NCBI RefSeq assembly: GCF_000247695.1
Contig: NW_004624734.1
Coordinates: 32,507,063-32,571,062 of the forward strand
DNA length: 64,000 bases
Origin: Heterocephalus glaber
Lineage: Eukaryota > Chordata > Mammalia > Rodentia > Bathyergidae
Direction: 5' to 3'
Both the position numbers and the translations under genes were made by a program. Shown here one piece after another: positions 1 to 10,120 of the stretch; the stretch's first letter is position 1, and each line of letters begins with the position of its first letter. The notes beneath the pieces are model-generated. The model was given only the letters and a program-made list of their open reading frames with translations. It had not been told where the DNA came from and did not search any database.

Positions 1-270
1 AAATAGGAAGAAAAGGGGCAAAGGGGAAGGGAAAGTGGGAGGGGTAGGGGAAAGGAAAGAAGGGAATGGAATTAATATGAGGAAATGAAAAAATGGAAAC
101 AAAGTCTTTGTAAATAGGGAGGGATGGAGGGGTTGAAGGGAGAGCAGCGTAAGGGGGAAAAGTAAGAACCAAGAGAGATTATGTAAAGGTGCAAATTTCC
201 AAAGATGAATGTCATTATATTGTATATCTAAAATGTACCAATAAAATTAAATTTTTAAAAAAAGAATATA
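1..270 (+). mobile_element. LINE-1 3' UTR and tail, truncated by window edge
   Basis: The first 180 bases are an A/G-rich polypurine tract. They are followed by AAATGTACCAATAAAA (about 230-246) with an AATAAA signal at 240-245 and an A-rich tail. Read on the opposite strand, the L1 at 51866-53265 has the same order: polypurine tract, a GGAGGGGTTGAAGGG block, then AAATGTACCAATAAAA. This is therefore the 3' UTR of the same L1 family in plus orientation; the ORF2 part lies left of the window. Polypurine 3' UTR tracts are a known feature of mammalian L1. The 66-codon frame here is not a gene. Confidence 0.85.
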
Positions 271-284
271 AAGGCTCTAGACCT

Positions 285-415
285 AAATCAAGGCTAGAGA
301 GTGTTTTAACTTTGATTATATTACTTGCTAGCCCTGTGACCTTAGGAAAGTTGCTTAACCTCTCTGGGCTTCAATGTCCTCCTCTATAAAATGGGGGTAG
401 TAATAATAACAATTA
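285..415 (+). repeat. MIR SINE fragment
   Basis: The order of the MIR core and 3' region is readable: ACTTGCTAGCCCTGTGACCT, then AAGTTGCTTAACCTCTCTGG, then a CTATAAAATGGGG block followed by TAATAATAA. MIR is an ancient tRNA-derived SINE shared by all mammals. The copy is diverged and ends just before a younger ID element. Confidence 0.85.
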
Positions 416-424
416 TTCATGTAA

Positions 425-533
425 GGCTGGCCATGTAGCTCAGTAGTAGAGCACTTGCCTAGCATGGATGAGACCCTGGGCTCAATCCCCCAGCACTGCA
501 AACGTAAAACAAAAACAAACAACAACAACCAAA
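425..533 (+). repeat. ID-type SINE (older subfamily)
   Basis: A tRNA-like body contains GTAGCTCAGTAGTAGAGC (A-box region), TTGCCTAGCATG (anticodon arm) and GGGCTCAATCCCCCAGCAC (B-box region), followed by an A-rich AAC tail. It is close to the classical rodent ID consensus with the TAGAGC...CTAGCATG core, and unlike the TTCCACCACC variant seen elsewhere in the window. Pol III promoter boxes are visible but there is no evidence of activity. Confidence 0.85.
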
Positions 534-1005
534 CCATATAACCCACTTAGTAACATTCCTGGTATATTAGTGCTCTAGTTACTATTATTTAATTTTAAAA
601 TGTTTATTGAGCATCCACACACACACAAAAAAGATCTTTACCCTCACTGGCTTTGCACTCTAGTGGAGGTGGAGGGGGTTCGGGGCTGGGGGAGATACCA
701 TAAACAATGTTGGCTGCGTTAGTGATTCTCACTCAATATCCATCCACTCCACTGAGCTTTCTGGAACTCCTCTAAATTCTTATCCTCTTCTTTGAACAGT
801 CTGGTTATCTTCGTGCTTTAACTAAAACCTGATTGGCCCTGAGGATGTAGTTTTTCCCACAGCACTCAAAAATGGGGTTGCTTTTTCTACCACTGTCCAC
901 ACAAATCCCAGAGTTTGAAGATAGAGAAGCTGGCTTCCTTGCTTGTCACTGCTAATCCCAAAGTCCTCTTCCTTTATCCTTTACAGACCATAGCTCTTTG
1001 GATGC
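534..1005. other. Unique sequence, no gene seen
   Basis: Mixed-composition DNA with short A-rich runs and a short CA run near 617. I recognise no repeat family, exon or promoter in it. Confidence 0.5.
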
Positions 1006-1500
1006 TGTTATAGTTTAGATCTAGAAAGTCTTCCCCCTCAAAAAGGTTTATGTGTTCAGAAATGGGGCTTTTGGAAGGTGATTGCATCCTGGGGACACTC
1101 AACTGGGGATCAGTCTACTGACAGTTCAGAGTTGAGTGTGCTATTAGGAGGTAGGGCCAGGTCAGAAGAGGCAGGCCGCTGGGACTGTGACCTGAAAGGG
1201 TGTATCTCCCTCCTCTCTCCTCCCTTTCTCCCTCAGATTTCTTCCCCTAGACCTTTCCACCATGCCCTTCCTACCTTAGAGCCAGCCAACAATGGACCAA
1301 TCCTCTAAAAACCATGAGCCAGGGGCCGGGGATTTAGCTCAGTGGTTCCATCACCTGCCTTGCAAGCGTAAAGACCTGAGTTCGATCCCTGTTACCAAAA
1401 CAACAAAACAAAACAAAAACCCATGAGCCAAAAGAAACCTTTCCTCTTTTAAGCTGTGAGTGCTAGGCATTTTGTCCTAGCTGTGAGAAAGGGACTAAAT
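1006..1500 (+). mobile_element. MaLR-type solo LTR, interrupted by an ID SINE
   Basis: It starts TGTTATAGTTTAGAT, has a GGAAGGTGATTG and TTAGGAGGTAGGGCC block, a CACCATGCCCTTCC block, and ends with CCATGAGCCAAAAGAAACC, TTTCCTC and a GGCATTTTGTC...TGTGAGAAAGGGAC terminus. This is the block order of MaLR (MST/MLT1-like) LTRs, with the degenerate polyadenylation region near 1431. The ID element at 1322-1420 splits it and duplicated CCATGAGCCA. No internal retroviral genes are present, so it is a solo LTR. Confidence 0.7.
1312..1430 (+). repeat. ID SINE (young variant) with target duplication
   Basis: Body 1322-1420 begins GGGGCCGGGGATTTAGCTCA and continues GTGGTTCCATCACCTGCC, TTGCAAGCG and GAGTTCGATCCC, with an AAC/AAAAC tail. 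The flanks carry a direct repeat CCATGAGCCA at 1312-1321 and 1421-1430, the expected product of L1-mediated insertion. The host site is the 3' part of a MaLR LTR, so this ID is younger than that LTR. Confidence 0.9.
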
Positions 1501-2640
1501 CAGATACCCATTCCTTCAGACTACCTAACCCTTTCTCTACATCAACAACCTCTCCATTACCGATTTATGCAACACCTGGGCACCTAACTCGCCTTCTGTC
1601 TTCCACTCCCACGTTTGTCATCATTCTTGGTACCCTTAATAATCTTGGTCTCTGAGTTCCTGGACCTCCTCAATTCCAGTGATCTGTTCCTCAGCTATAT
1701 CAGCAGGCCCATGGCCTACACCTTGTCATCACCACCTTTGGAGTCTACATTTGAACTGTCATATGCCAAAACCATTTCAGTTTGTCCAGCCAACCTTCTC
1801 TAGTGTTGCTACTCCAATTACTCTTTTTTTTCAACAGACCTCTAATTAGTTAAGCTCACCTGCTTGCTGTCTTCTTTGTTTGGTTAGATCACCCCCTCTG
1901 ATTTCTCTGTGCCAAACTTGCCTAGCAAACCACCAGTACTGGATCAAACTCAGCTACTGGCTTAGGCTGAAATGGGCCCAAGGTAGTTTAAGATTAGTGA
2001 AAAAAATAATTCAACTGAATTCCCTGATTCCTCTGTAAATGCTTAACTGAGCCCTCAGATGAGTACTCAACATTTCCCAGAAATGCTACATTGCTTCTCT
2101 AGCAAGTTCATTTAACTTTTCTAAGCACACTAGGTCTCTCTCTTCTATCAAACTCCATTGATCACCCACTCTTAGCTAATGATCTCAATTCAGGTCTCAC
2201 TGAGAAGACAGAAATACTCAGAAGCCTCCTCATCCCCTGTCATGACACCTGTAGAACTACTGGCATAGTAGCTATCTTCCCGTGTTCCCACTAAAGGCAA
2301 TGCCTCTACCTGTGCTTTGGATCCCCATCCTCTCTTGATGTCCCAAGGACTCTGCTCCTCTCTTCTGCGCTATCCACTTCTACTCTATGGATAGTACTCA
2401 TCAGCACACAGCTCCTTTTTAACAACCCTCCTTGAATACTACATTCCCCTCCAGCTGTCATTTCATTCTCTATCCTCTTCTCAGTAGTTTCACCTAGTGT
2501 ATACAGAAATGCTGTTGACTTTTGAATAGTGATGTTATAGTTAGCAAACTTGTTGAACTCTTACTTATAATAGTTTTCCTATACAATAGAATTTTTGCAT
2601 AAACAAGCTTAATATCTTTAAAGAAAAACCATTTTGTCTC
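1501..2640. other. Unique sequence, no gene seen
   Basis: Pyrimidine-leaning, moderately AT-rich DNA. The 62-codon frame at 1615-1803 shows no recognisable domain and no codon-bias signal that I can judge. No repeat family is recognised; ancient repeats may be hidden here. Confidence 0.45.
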
Positions 2641-2810
2641 TTACCTTTCCAATTTGTATCTCTCCTTTCTCTTTCATTTCTCATTGTATTGGTAGGACTT
2701 CCAGAGTGCTATTGAGTAAGGGAGGTGAAAGTATCCTCCTCTTTCTCCTGACTTTCATTAGATTTTTACCACTGAGTGTAATGTTTATAGAGGAATTACT
2801 TTATGTTCTT

Positions 2811-2925
2811 TGTGTGTGTGTGGTAATGGGGATTGAACCCAGGGTCTTTGTACTGAGCCCCAGAACTTTCTTATTTTTTATTTTGAGACAGGGTCAGGCT
2901 AAATTGTTAAATACTACATTTTTAA
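2811..2925 (-). repeat. B1-dID dimeric SINE fragment
   Basis: On the minus strand a B1 part (plus-strand TTTTGAGACAGGGTCAGGCT) precedes a short ID part (plus-strand GGTAATGGGGATTGAACCC, with GTACTGAGCCCC directly after). The ID half lacks its middle, as in B1-dID elements. A GT run abuts the left end. Confidence 0.7.
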
Positions 2926-3795
2926 ATTTTTTCCCAGAGAGATTTTGCTGATATTTTATCTATTTTTAAAAGTCATTTCAAATAATTGAATTTAGATTTG
3001 TTGGCTCTATTTTTTTTGTTTGTTTATTTCTTTCAGGTTTTTTCACTTATTTTTGACTTGTTTATTTTGTTCTGTTTTCTTTGAGCTTAATCTGTTTTTT
3101 CCCTTGATTCTAGATTTAAACATTTAATTCCCTTATATTCATTCTATTTTTAAATTAATGAATTATAGGGTTTTAAATTTTCCTCTAAGTGTTTCGTAAT
3201 GCCTTTAAGCTTTGATATATAATTTCATTGTGTTTTTAAAATATATGAGTTATTTAGGAGATTGTATTTAAAACGTATTTGATTTTTTAAAGAAAATTAA
3301 TTTACTGTGATCAGAAAACATTTACATGCTAATCAATTATTAAAAATTTGTTGAGACCTCTTTCTTGTGGCTTATTATGTCAATTTATGTAAACATTCAA
3401 TGTTTCTTAAGAAAGAGTATATGTCCTGTATTGTTGGATTTTGAGAAAACAGTATATCAGCTTGAGGTTACATTTTTTATGTTTTTAGTAAGTTCTGTAA
3501 ACTTGAAGTTAAGTCTCAGCATGATTGCACAGTTTGCAATTATCTCAGTTTTTGCTTTACATGTTTGAGGTTTTGAGGTTATGCTTTTAGGTGCCTACAG
3601 GTTCATGATTGTTACAGATTTTTGGTGGCAAGTTTCTTTTATCATTATGTGTTTCTCTTAATCATTATTAATATATGTTGCCCTAAATAATATTGTCTGC
3701 TATTGATACTGTAACATCATCTTTCTTTGAGTTAATACTTTGTGGTATCTCTTTCTCTCTGTCTCTGTCTGTCTGCCTCTTTCTATCTCTCTCTT

Positions 3796-3861
3796 GGATT
3801 TAACCATGGGCCTCTCACACATCCTAGGCAAGTGCTCTACCACTGAGCTGTGTCTCTAGTT
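3796..3861 (-). repeat. ID-type SINE fragment
   Basis: The reverse complement of an ID core is visible: TCCTAGGCAAGTGCTCTACC followed by ACTGAGCTGTGTC. It lies in a pyrimidine-rich CTCT/CTGT stretch (3748-3795) and is diverged. It sits inside the old L1M. Confidence 0.75.
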
Positions 3862-4329
3862 TTCCATCTCTTTATTTCTAAGTTTCTATGTGGTTTGACC
3901 TACCTGTGTCTTTGAAAAAAAGCACATAGCTTCTAGTCTGATAATCTCTGATTTTTAATAGGTACATTTAATCCACTTACATTTATTGTGGGTATTGTCA
4001 TATTTGATTTATTTCTTCCATTTTATTTAGAGTTTTCTATTTATCTTCCTTCTTGATTCTGTCATGTTTTTTTCTCTGTTCCTATGCTCTCTTAGGTTGA
4101 TAAGGTTTTCTACGTTCCATATTTTCCCCTTTGTTGGGTTGAAAACTTTGTTGGTTTCTTTTCGCGATTATGCTCAAATTTTACTATACACATTTAACTA
4201 TAAATGTCTCACAGTCAAAAGATTTTTGGTATCTTATCCTCCACTTTAGCAAGGCTGGACTAAGCATATTTTCCCCAATGAACATCACTTCTTTTATCAT
4301 ATTATCTCAATTAATCTTTTGATTTAATT

Positions 4330-4417
4330 TTTTTTCTTTTCTTATGGTAGTAATTGAACCTAAGGCCTCATGCATGCTAGGCAAGCACTGTAACACTGAG
4401 CTGTACCCTCAGCCCCA
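4330..4417 (-). repeat. ID-type SINE (older subfamily)
   Basis: In reverse orientation it shows TAATTGAACCTAAGGCC (B-box side), CATGCATGCTAGGCAAGCAC and CACTGAGCTGTACCCTCAGC (A-box side), preceded by a T-rich tail. It is the CTAGCATG type and diverged, consistent with an older insertion into the L1M. Confidence 0.85.
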
Positions 4418-4440
4418 TTTTATCTTTATTTTAAACTAAT

Positions 4441-4588
4441 GATTTATTTTTGTTGTTTTGTTTTGTTTTTTGAGATGGTCTTGCTATGTAGTTTAGGCTG
4501 GCCTTGAACTCGAGGTGATCCTTCTGCCTCAGCTTCCTAAGTGCTGGGATAGGTGTGCACCACTGTGCCTGGCTCCAGATTTATTTTT
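4441..4588 (-). repeat. B1 SINE with target duplication
   Basis: Body 4452-4577 is a reverse B1 monomer: T-rich tail, TTTTTTGAGATGGTCTTGCT, GGCTGGCCTTGAACTCG, CTGCCTCAGCTTCCTAAGTG and CTGGGATAGGTGTGCACCAC. A direct repeat GATTTATTTTT flanks it at 4441-4451 and 4578-4588. It lacks the 29-bp internal duplication present in the B1 at 43605. Confidence 0.9.
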
Positions 4589-5879
4589 ATAATTTATACA
4601 AGTAAGTGCATTTTAATAAAATACCTAAGACTCAGTTTTCTTCTTCTTATATATATTGTCCAATGGTTCTTTTAGTGAAGATCCAAGACTGATACAAACT
4701 TCATTTAAAATTTCTTTTCTATAGATGCCTTTATTTTTAACCTGCATCTAAATGCTAGTTTAGTTACATATAACTCCAGATTAACAGGGCTTTTCATCCC
4801 TCAGATTTTTAACCATACTTTTCCACTATCATCTGGAATCTATTGTTATTAGTGAGATGTCCATTATCAACACAGCTGTCATTTGTAAGCAATCTCTCTT
4901 TTCTGGTAACTTTCAATATTACTCTTTTTGTCATTGAAGTTCTATAGTTTAAAAATTTAAACAATATATATGAATTTATTGATCACTATTTAAAGTGTAT
5001 CTTTTCAGTTAATATCTTTTCAAATACTACTTCTTCACCATCCCAATACCTTTCTTCCAGAACTACTACTATGGATATGAATTTGAGCTTCTCAATCTGT
5101 CTTCCATGGCCTTAACTCTGACTCTACGCTACATTTTGGTGACTTCTTCAATACTATCTTCCCATTCATGGCTCCTCTCTTTAACTATGTCCCTATTTAG
5201 AATTTGCCCTATTTTAGTCTTACAATTGGTTCTTTTTCATATTTACTATTTATTTCATTTCTGCTTGCTTTACTTCACAATTTTCTTTTAAAAATATATG
5301 CTACCCTTCTTTGAGTATTTAAATATACTTAAAGTCTTTGTCAGATTGTTCTATTACTTTCTTTTAGACAGAATTCAACTACCAAGTGCTGATTTTATTC
5401 ACTGTTTCTAATGCTGCATATCTTTGGGTGCTAATGTTGAGTGTAAGTTTCTTTCTTTCATTCTTCTCATTTTTCCCTCCTGTCCTAGAGATTTTGTACA
5501 AGTCTCTGCTACAGAACCAAGTGGTGGTTTGATATCCTGCTTGGTCATTGTATTAGTGATCTCTCCCTGTGTAGGGAAAGCTACTAGTTTGTGGTTGCTG
5601 GAATGTGACTACTTCCTCCTTCATCCACAGGCCTACAGCTTCATAAAAGCCTTGGTCCTATGGTCTGTGATCTGACCTTCTTTCTATCTTGGTGTTTCCT
5701 TTCAAGGAATGAGCCTAACTCTGGGGACCTACCACACTTGGAACGATTTTAGTCCCTGGTATTCCACAAAAGCCTGTTGTCCTGCTTCCTGAGGACAACC
5801 TGGAGGGAAAAAATATCTGTGTGTTTGAAGCAGAATAAGGTTAGAAATGATCTGAAGTTGGAAAGAGCAGGGTTTTATC

Positions 5880-6070
5880 CATAAACTTATCACTTACTAG
5901 CTGGGAGATTGGGAGCAAATTTACCTAACTTGTTCAAGCTTCACTTTACTCACTCACCAAACAGAAATAACACCTACCTCACAAGATCAATGGGTAAAGT
6001 TTAAAATAGTACCTGGCCCTAATAGATGCTCATAACATATATTAGAATGAGTATTAAGCAACCATTTTTA
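5880..6070 (+). repeat. MIR SINE
   Basis: MIR landmarks are in order: ATCACTTACTAGCTGGGAG, a degraded splice-like core, ACAGAAATAACACCTACCTC, then GTACCTGGCCCTAATAGATG and a CTCATAACATA end. Diverged but nearly full length. Confidence 0.8.
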
Positions 6071-6949
6071 AAAGCAAACAATTAGTTCCAGCCAAACACA
6101 TATTTGCCAGGATGTTTTTCTTACTAAGAATAGGACCTTGTCTCAGAGGCTTTCTCCTTTATGTTCTTGATGCCTCTACCACTTACTGGTCAAGATATTT
6201 AATTATAGAATTTTAACAGACCGATCATGAGTTCTTATAAGAAGTCAGGTGAAACTCAGTTTATTTTGCTTACGATTTATATCCATATTTCAAAGTATAC
6301 TTGAGATAATTTACAATAAAAGACACATGTATAATAAATTGGCTGAATAAGAAAGAGAAATTTAAACCAGAGAAGGGGAAAAGAACTCAAAAACTTGAGC
6401 TAATTTTTACTGTAATTGAACATTAAATTTTTTCAAGTCTTCCTGGTAGCTAAAGGCAAAAAAGAGGAAGTGTGATGGGTGATATAATTCTCAATGGCTG
6501 AATTTTTTCTCGTAAATAGTTTAGCAAAGCTATAATGGGCTAAGAAACTTTTGAGGCTACTCTCCATTCAGGCCATATGGCATAAAAGAGGAAGGAATTC
6601 TTTGAAGGTTTATGGTAATGCCTTTCTCCACAGCTTTGGCAATAGGTTAGATAACTCTGGATTTGAACAGCTTAGTGCAAATCTAACTGGAGGCAGCAAA
6701 CTGAGATTGAAGACTTTTTAAAAACAATGTTTTCAAAATTTCAAGTATATAAATATACATTTATTAAAGATTTAAAAATATAAAGAGGATAAAGAAAAGA
6801 ATACAAATAACCTCATTATCTCATTCAGGAACAATCATTATTGATATTTAATAAATTTCCTTACAGACTTCTTTCTATGGATACTTTTATTATCTGATTT
6901 CTTGTAGCTTTTCTAGCTAGGTGATTCTATAAATTGGTAGCCTTTGGTA
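6071..6949. other. AT-rich sequence, possible ancient repeat
   Basis: No gene. The part 6715-6900 (A/T-rich, with CCTTACAGACTTCTTTCTAT) resembles a common ancient interspersed repeat, but I cannot name it. The remainder looks unique. Confidence 0.4.
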
Positions 6950-7130
6950 TAAGTATCTCTCATATTTATCATAAAAATAGCCATTGCTCTCATACTGCAT
7001 ACCTGATGTGCTAGACATCATGTGGGTATGCTCTGTAGCTCTAGGCCTCCCAACGCTGACAGGCACAAGGAAGTTTTCCCTGTTTGCAGAGAGGTTATAT
7101 AATTTGTCTAAATCACACAAAGTAAAAGGA
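6950..7130 (-). repeat. Possible MIR fragment
   Basis: The string GAGAGGTTATATAATTTGTC followed by TAAATCACACAAAG resembles the reverse complement of the MIR core (AGGTTAAGTAACTTGCCCAAG then GTCACACAG). The rest is too diverged to be sure. Confidence 0.5.
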
Positions 7131-8294
7131 GGAGGAAAAACACAAATTGGGGTGTGTCTGAGCAGCATATCCTCTTTCTCTGACAATGTGTTGCTTTTCA
7201 GAGACATGGGTGTCTCACTGTGGCCTGTTGCTGCCCCTTTGTGACTCCCAGAGCAGGAGTGCCTGAGTCTGACAGCAGCGCAACTGGGTCATGGGCCCCA
7301 ACTGGTCATCCCAGAATATGGACAGAGCCCACTCTGTCCCTCTTTGTCCTCATTTGCTCTCCTGTCCCCTGCTTCCCCACATGCTAGAGGTCAAAAAGCT
7401 AAATTGTCCAGTTTGCCAGCTTAGCTCAGAAAGCTGTTCTGACGGATTTTACTTTGATAAAATATTGTAATTCAAACCTCTTTCATGGGAATCAAGTCAA
7501 GGAAAAGTCCAGAAAGTCAGTTCTATTGTGTAGTTTTACGAGTATGGGAATTGTTTTTGTCGTTGTTGTTCTTACTGTGGGTTATAGTTAGAACTTTGTG
7601 CAGACATAACTTTCTCCTCTTCTGAACTCTGCGATCTGCCCAAGAATCTTCTCTATTAGGCAAGCCACAGACCAAAGTGTCCTGCAGCAGGCCCCTAGCA
7701 GCCACTAAGAGCCACTTTCCTCTGACAGACTCAAGCCACACAGCTATTAGGGGAGGTTGGCTGTCAAATCGAGAAGGGACAGTCTGTTGTATATAGCCTC
7801 TGCCCAACATAAGCAGTGTCCCAGACACTAGGGATGCCTCCTGGCTGGAACTGAACCAGTTTTCTCCCCTCTCTGGGAGCCTCCATTCTGTGCATGGAGG
7901 TCTCCCTTGCAGAGTGCTCTGTGCTAGTCTGGGTGAGTCAGGCTGGGTTGTCGGTGGATGTGATCAGCCATGAAGTGGTCCTCTCCCCACCACAGTTACA
8001 TAACTTCAAACACAGGCTTTCTGTCCTTCTCAACAATCACTCATCTGGTTGTGACACACCAAACCCTATTTCCTGAAGGAGATGCTTGTGGGAAAAAAGT
8101 TTTAAAAGAGGATGTACACCCCTGAGCATCCATGCTGTGGGCAATGATAATTTTTCTCAATTGCTGGAAGAATAATACACAGCAAACCAAGAAGGAGTTA
8201 GCTTTCCTGATGTGCCAAATGTCTTGTCCTGAAGTTGGGAACCCATTTAACAAGAACAAGAACAAGAACAATAACTGTGAATATATTCATGGCA
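7131..8294. other. Unique sequence, no gene seen
   Basis: Mixed composition. The 101-codon minus frame at 7523-7828 matches no family I know. A short AAGAAC run sits at about 8249-8275. No repeat element is recognised. Confidence 0.45.
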
Positions 8295-8460
8295 TGAACA
8301 TGTGCCAGCTACTTCTCAAGGCACCTGACATATATACCGTATTAACTCATGGCTTTTACAGATAAGAAAACTGAGGCATGAGTTTAAACGACTTTCTCAA
8401 TGCTACAGAGTTAGTAAGTGCCTGAGCCATAACCACAGGAGTTCTAGGTTTCCAACCCAG
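8295..8460 (-). repeat. MIR SINE
   Basis: Reverse MIR is clear: TTTTACAGATAAGAAAACTG, AGGCATGAG, a degraded core, ACAGAGTTAGTAAGTGCCTG and TAGGTTTCCAACCCAG. The left part (ATGTGCCAGCTACTTC, GTATTAACTCATGG) corresponds to the MIR 3' region. Confidence 0.85.
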
Positions 8461-8904
8461 CTCAAAAGTTTGATCTGGATGTTCATTTGGGAAGAATAAG
8501 GGAAGGTTGGAGAAAACCACAAATCAGAAATATTTTCCAGCAAACAGTTTCTCAAACCCAAGGATGGCACAGGTTGACTTGTGGTATTTGTTATTCACAG
8601 CTGTATCATGTTAATTTCATATTCCAGAGCTCACAGAAGTGATGGTTGGCTATCTGGAAAGAGAGAAAACTGGCATCTTGGGTGGGTGTGAAGAACCATT
8701 CATTGTAACTCCATAGAGTGTGGGGACCACACTGAGAAGAAGACTTGGCCCACTGTCCAGAGGCGGAATATCATTCATCATGAAGAGAATCCAGCCCAGG
8801 GAAGCTTTGATGGTGAAGTAAGTACTCACATGTAGGTGAGGCCTGGCCAAGAAAACTAATTGTCCTGTGACCTGAGGGTTAGAAATCATAAAAACCTTGA
8901 AATA

Positions 8905-9345
8905 CGGTAGTTTCTTATTGCTGCTCTACCAAATTACCACAGATACAGTAGCTTAAGGCAACACAAATTTATTATTTTATACTTCTGGAGGTCAGAAGTC
9001 TGAAACCAAACTAACACTAAGGCACCATCAGGGTTATGTTCCTTTCTGACAGCTATAGGGGAGAAGCCATTTTCTTGCTTTTGCCAGCTTCTGATGGCCG
9101 CTCACATTCCTTGGCTTATAGCCCCTTCCATATCAAAGCCAGCAATGGGTTTCCTTTTCCACATTTAAAGAACCTTGTGATCAACTGGGCACACCCATAT
9201 AATCCAAGCTAATCTCCTTATGCTAAAGACTACTGAGGCACAGCCTTAATTTCACATGCTACTTTAATTTTTGCTATTCTATAAGATATCCACATGTTTC
9301 AGGAATTAGGATGCAGTCCTCTGTGGGAGGTCATTACCCTCCTCC
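8905..9345 (-). mobile_element. MaLR/MLT1-like solo LTR
   Basis: Plus-strand landmarks: CTTATTGCTGCTCTACCAAA, TTACCACAGATACAG, AGCTTAAGGCAACACAAATT, ACTTCTGGAGGTCAGAAGTC, TTGCCAGCTTCTGATGG, TTCCTTGGCTTATAGCCCC. These are the blocks of an ERVL-MaLR-type LTR in minus orientation; a related copy lies at 34326-34772. No internal viral genes follow, so it is a solo LTR. The exact subfamily name is uncertain. Confidence 0.75.
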
Positions 9346-9425
9346 TCCTTCTCCCCTTTCCTATGGTGAGGACTGAAAATGTCATGCATGCTAGGTGAGC
9401 ACTCTACCACTGACTTGCACCCCTC
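9346..9425 (-). repeat. ID-type SINE fragment
   Basis: Reverse ID landmarks CATGCATGCTAGGTGAGCAC and TCTACCACTGACTTGCACCC are visible after a pyrimidine-rich run. The B-box side (GGTGAGGACTGAAAATGTC) is degraded. It lies at the end of the MLT1-like LTR. Confidence 0.7.
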
Positions 9426-10014
9426 GCTTTATTCACCTTCTTGAGGAACTAAAACACTTAAAAGTGTAGAGCTAGACCCCTGGGGTCAAATTGCCATCAC
9501 AGGCAGCCTGGAATCCTCCTGACCAATCACCACATGGGACAGTTCATAGGAGAATATGAACATTCTCCAGGTAATTCAGTTCTAAAATCTCAAAAGAATG
9601 TATCCAGAACATTCCCTGGCCATGTGTCTTTGGATCTATCTGTTAGGCTCACTTTATTTAAAGCCAGCATGTTTGTTGGCCCACATTCAAGGGTAGTGAG
9701 TGTAGAACTCTCAGTCTGCTTCCATTTCCTGGTCTTGAAACAACCTGTCAGGAGTGAGTTGCAGCCACAACCCTCCCTCTATCTGAGTCAGAGTCTACTC
9801 TGTCCAGATACTTATCTTTCTACTCTGCTTTAACAGTGTTGGGCTGTCAGCCTGAATTGAAATAATTTAAAATATTTAAGTATCTTTTTATTTTTGCCTT
9901 TAAGCTTTTAGTGTGTCTGAGTCACTCTGGGATCTCTTTGTGGGCCTATTGCTCTGTGTGCCCCTGTGCAGTTTGCTGCCCTCTCTCTGCATCCATGTCA
10001 GCTACTGCAGCACC
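9426..10014. other. Unique sequence, no gene seen
   Basis: The 99-codon plus frame at 9534-9833 has no recognisable motif. No repeat is identified. Confidence 0.45.
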
Positions 10015-10120
10015 AGCATAATAATAGCACCTATCACACAGAGCTGGAGTAAGGAGTAGGGAACTGTGCCAAACCCTCAGAACACAGCCTGGCACTTGGT
10101 CAAACTGTAGTAAGTCTTGG
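10015..10120 (+). repeat. Probable MIR fragment
   Basis: The order ATAATAGCACCTATCACACA, then AACACAGCCTGGCACTTGG resembles the 3' third of MIR (ATAATAGTACCTACCTCA then AACAGTGCCTGGCACATAG). Diverged. Confidence 0.55.

Larger units (their letters stand above)
2641..5720 (-). mobile_element. Ancient L1M LINE 3' region, carrying four SINEs
   Basis: Read on the minus strand this is a decayed L1. Diagnostic plus-strand blocks include ACCACTGAGTGTAATGTTTA (about 2767), a GTATATGTCCTGTATTGTTG block near 3415, TTTAATCCACTTACATTTAT (about 3967), CATCTGGAATCTATTG near 4830 and the TCTTTTCAAATACTACTTC block near 5015. These follow the usual order of L1M 3' regions. The reading frame is gone. Younger SINEs sit at 2811-2925, 3796-3861, 4330-4417 and 4452-4577. 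Boundaries are approximate. Confidence 0.75.

Noticed and set aside
189..389. 66-codon plus-strand frame at the start of the window
   Set aside because: It runs through the L1 3' UTR tail and a MIR; no domain and no gene context.
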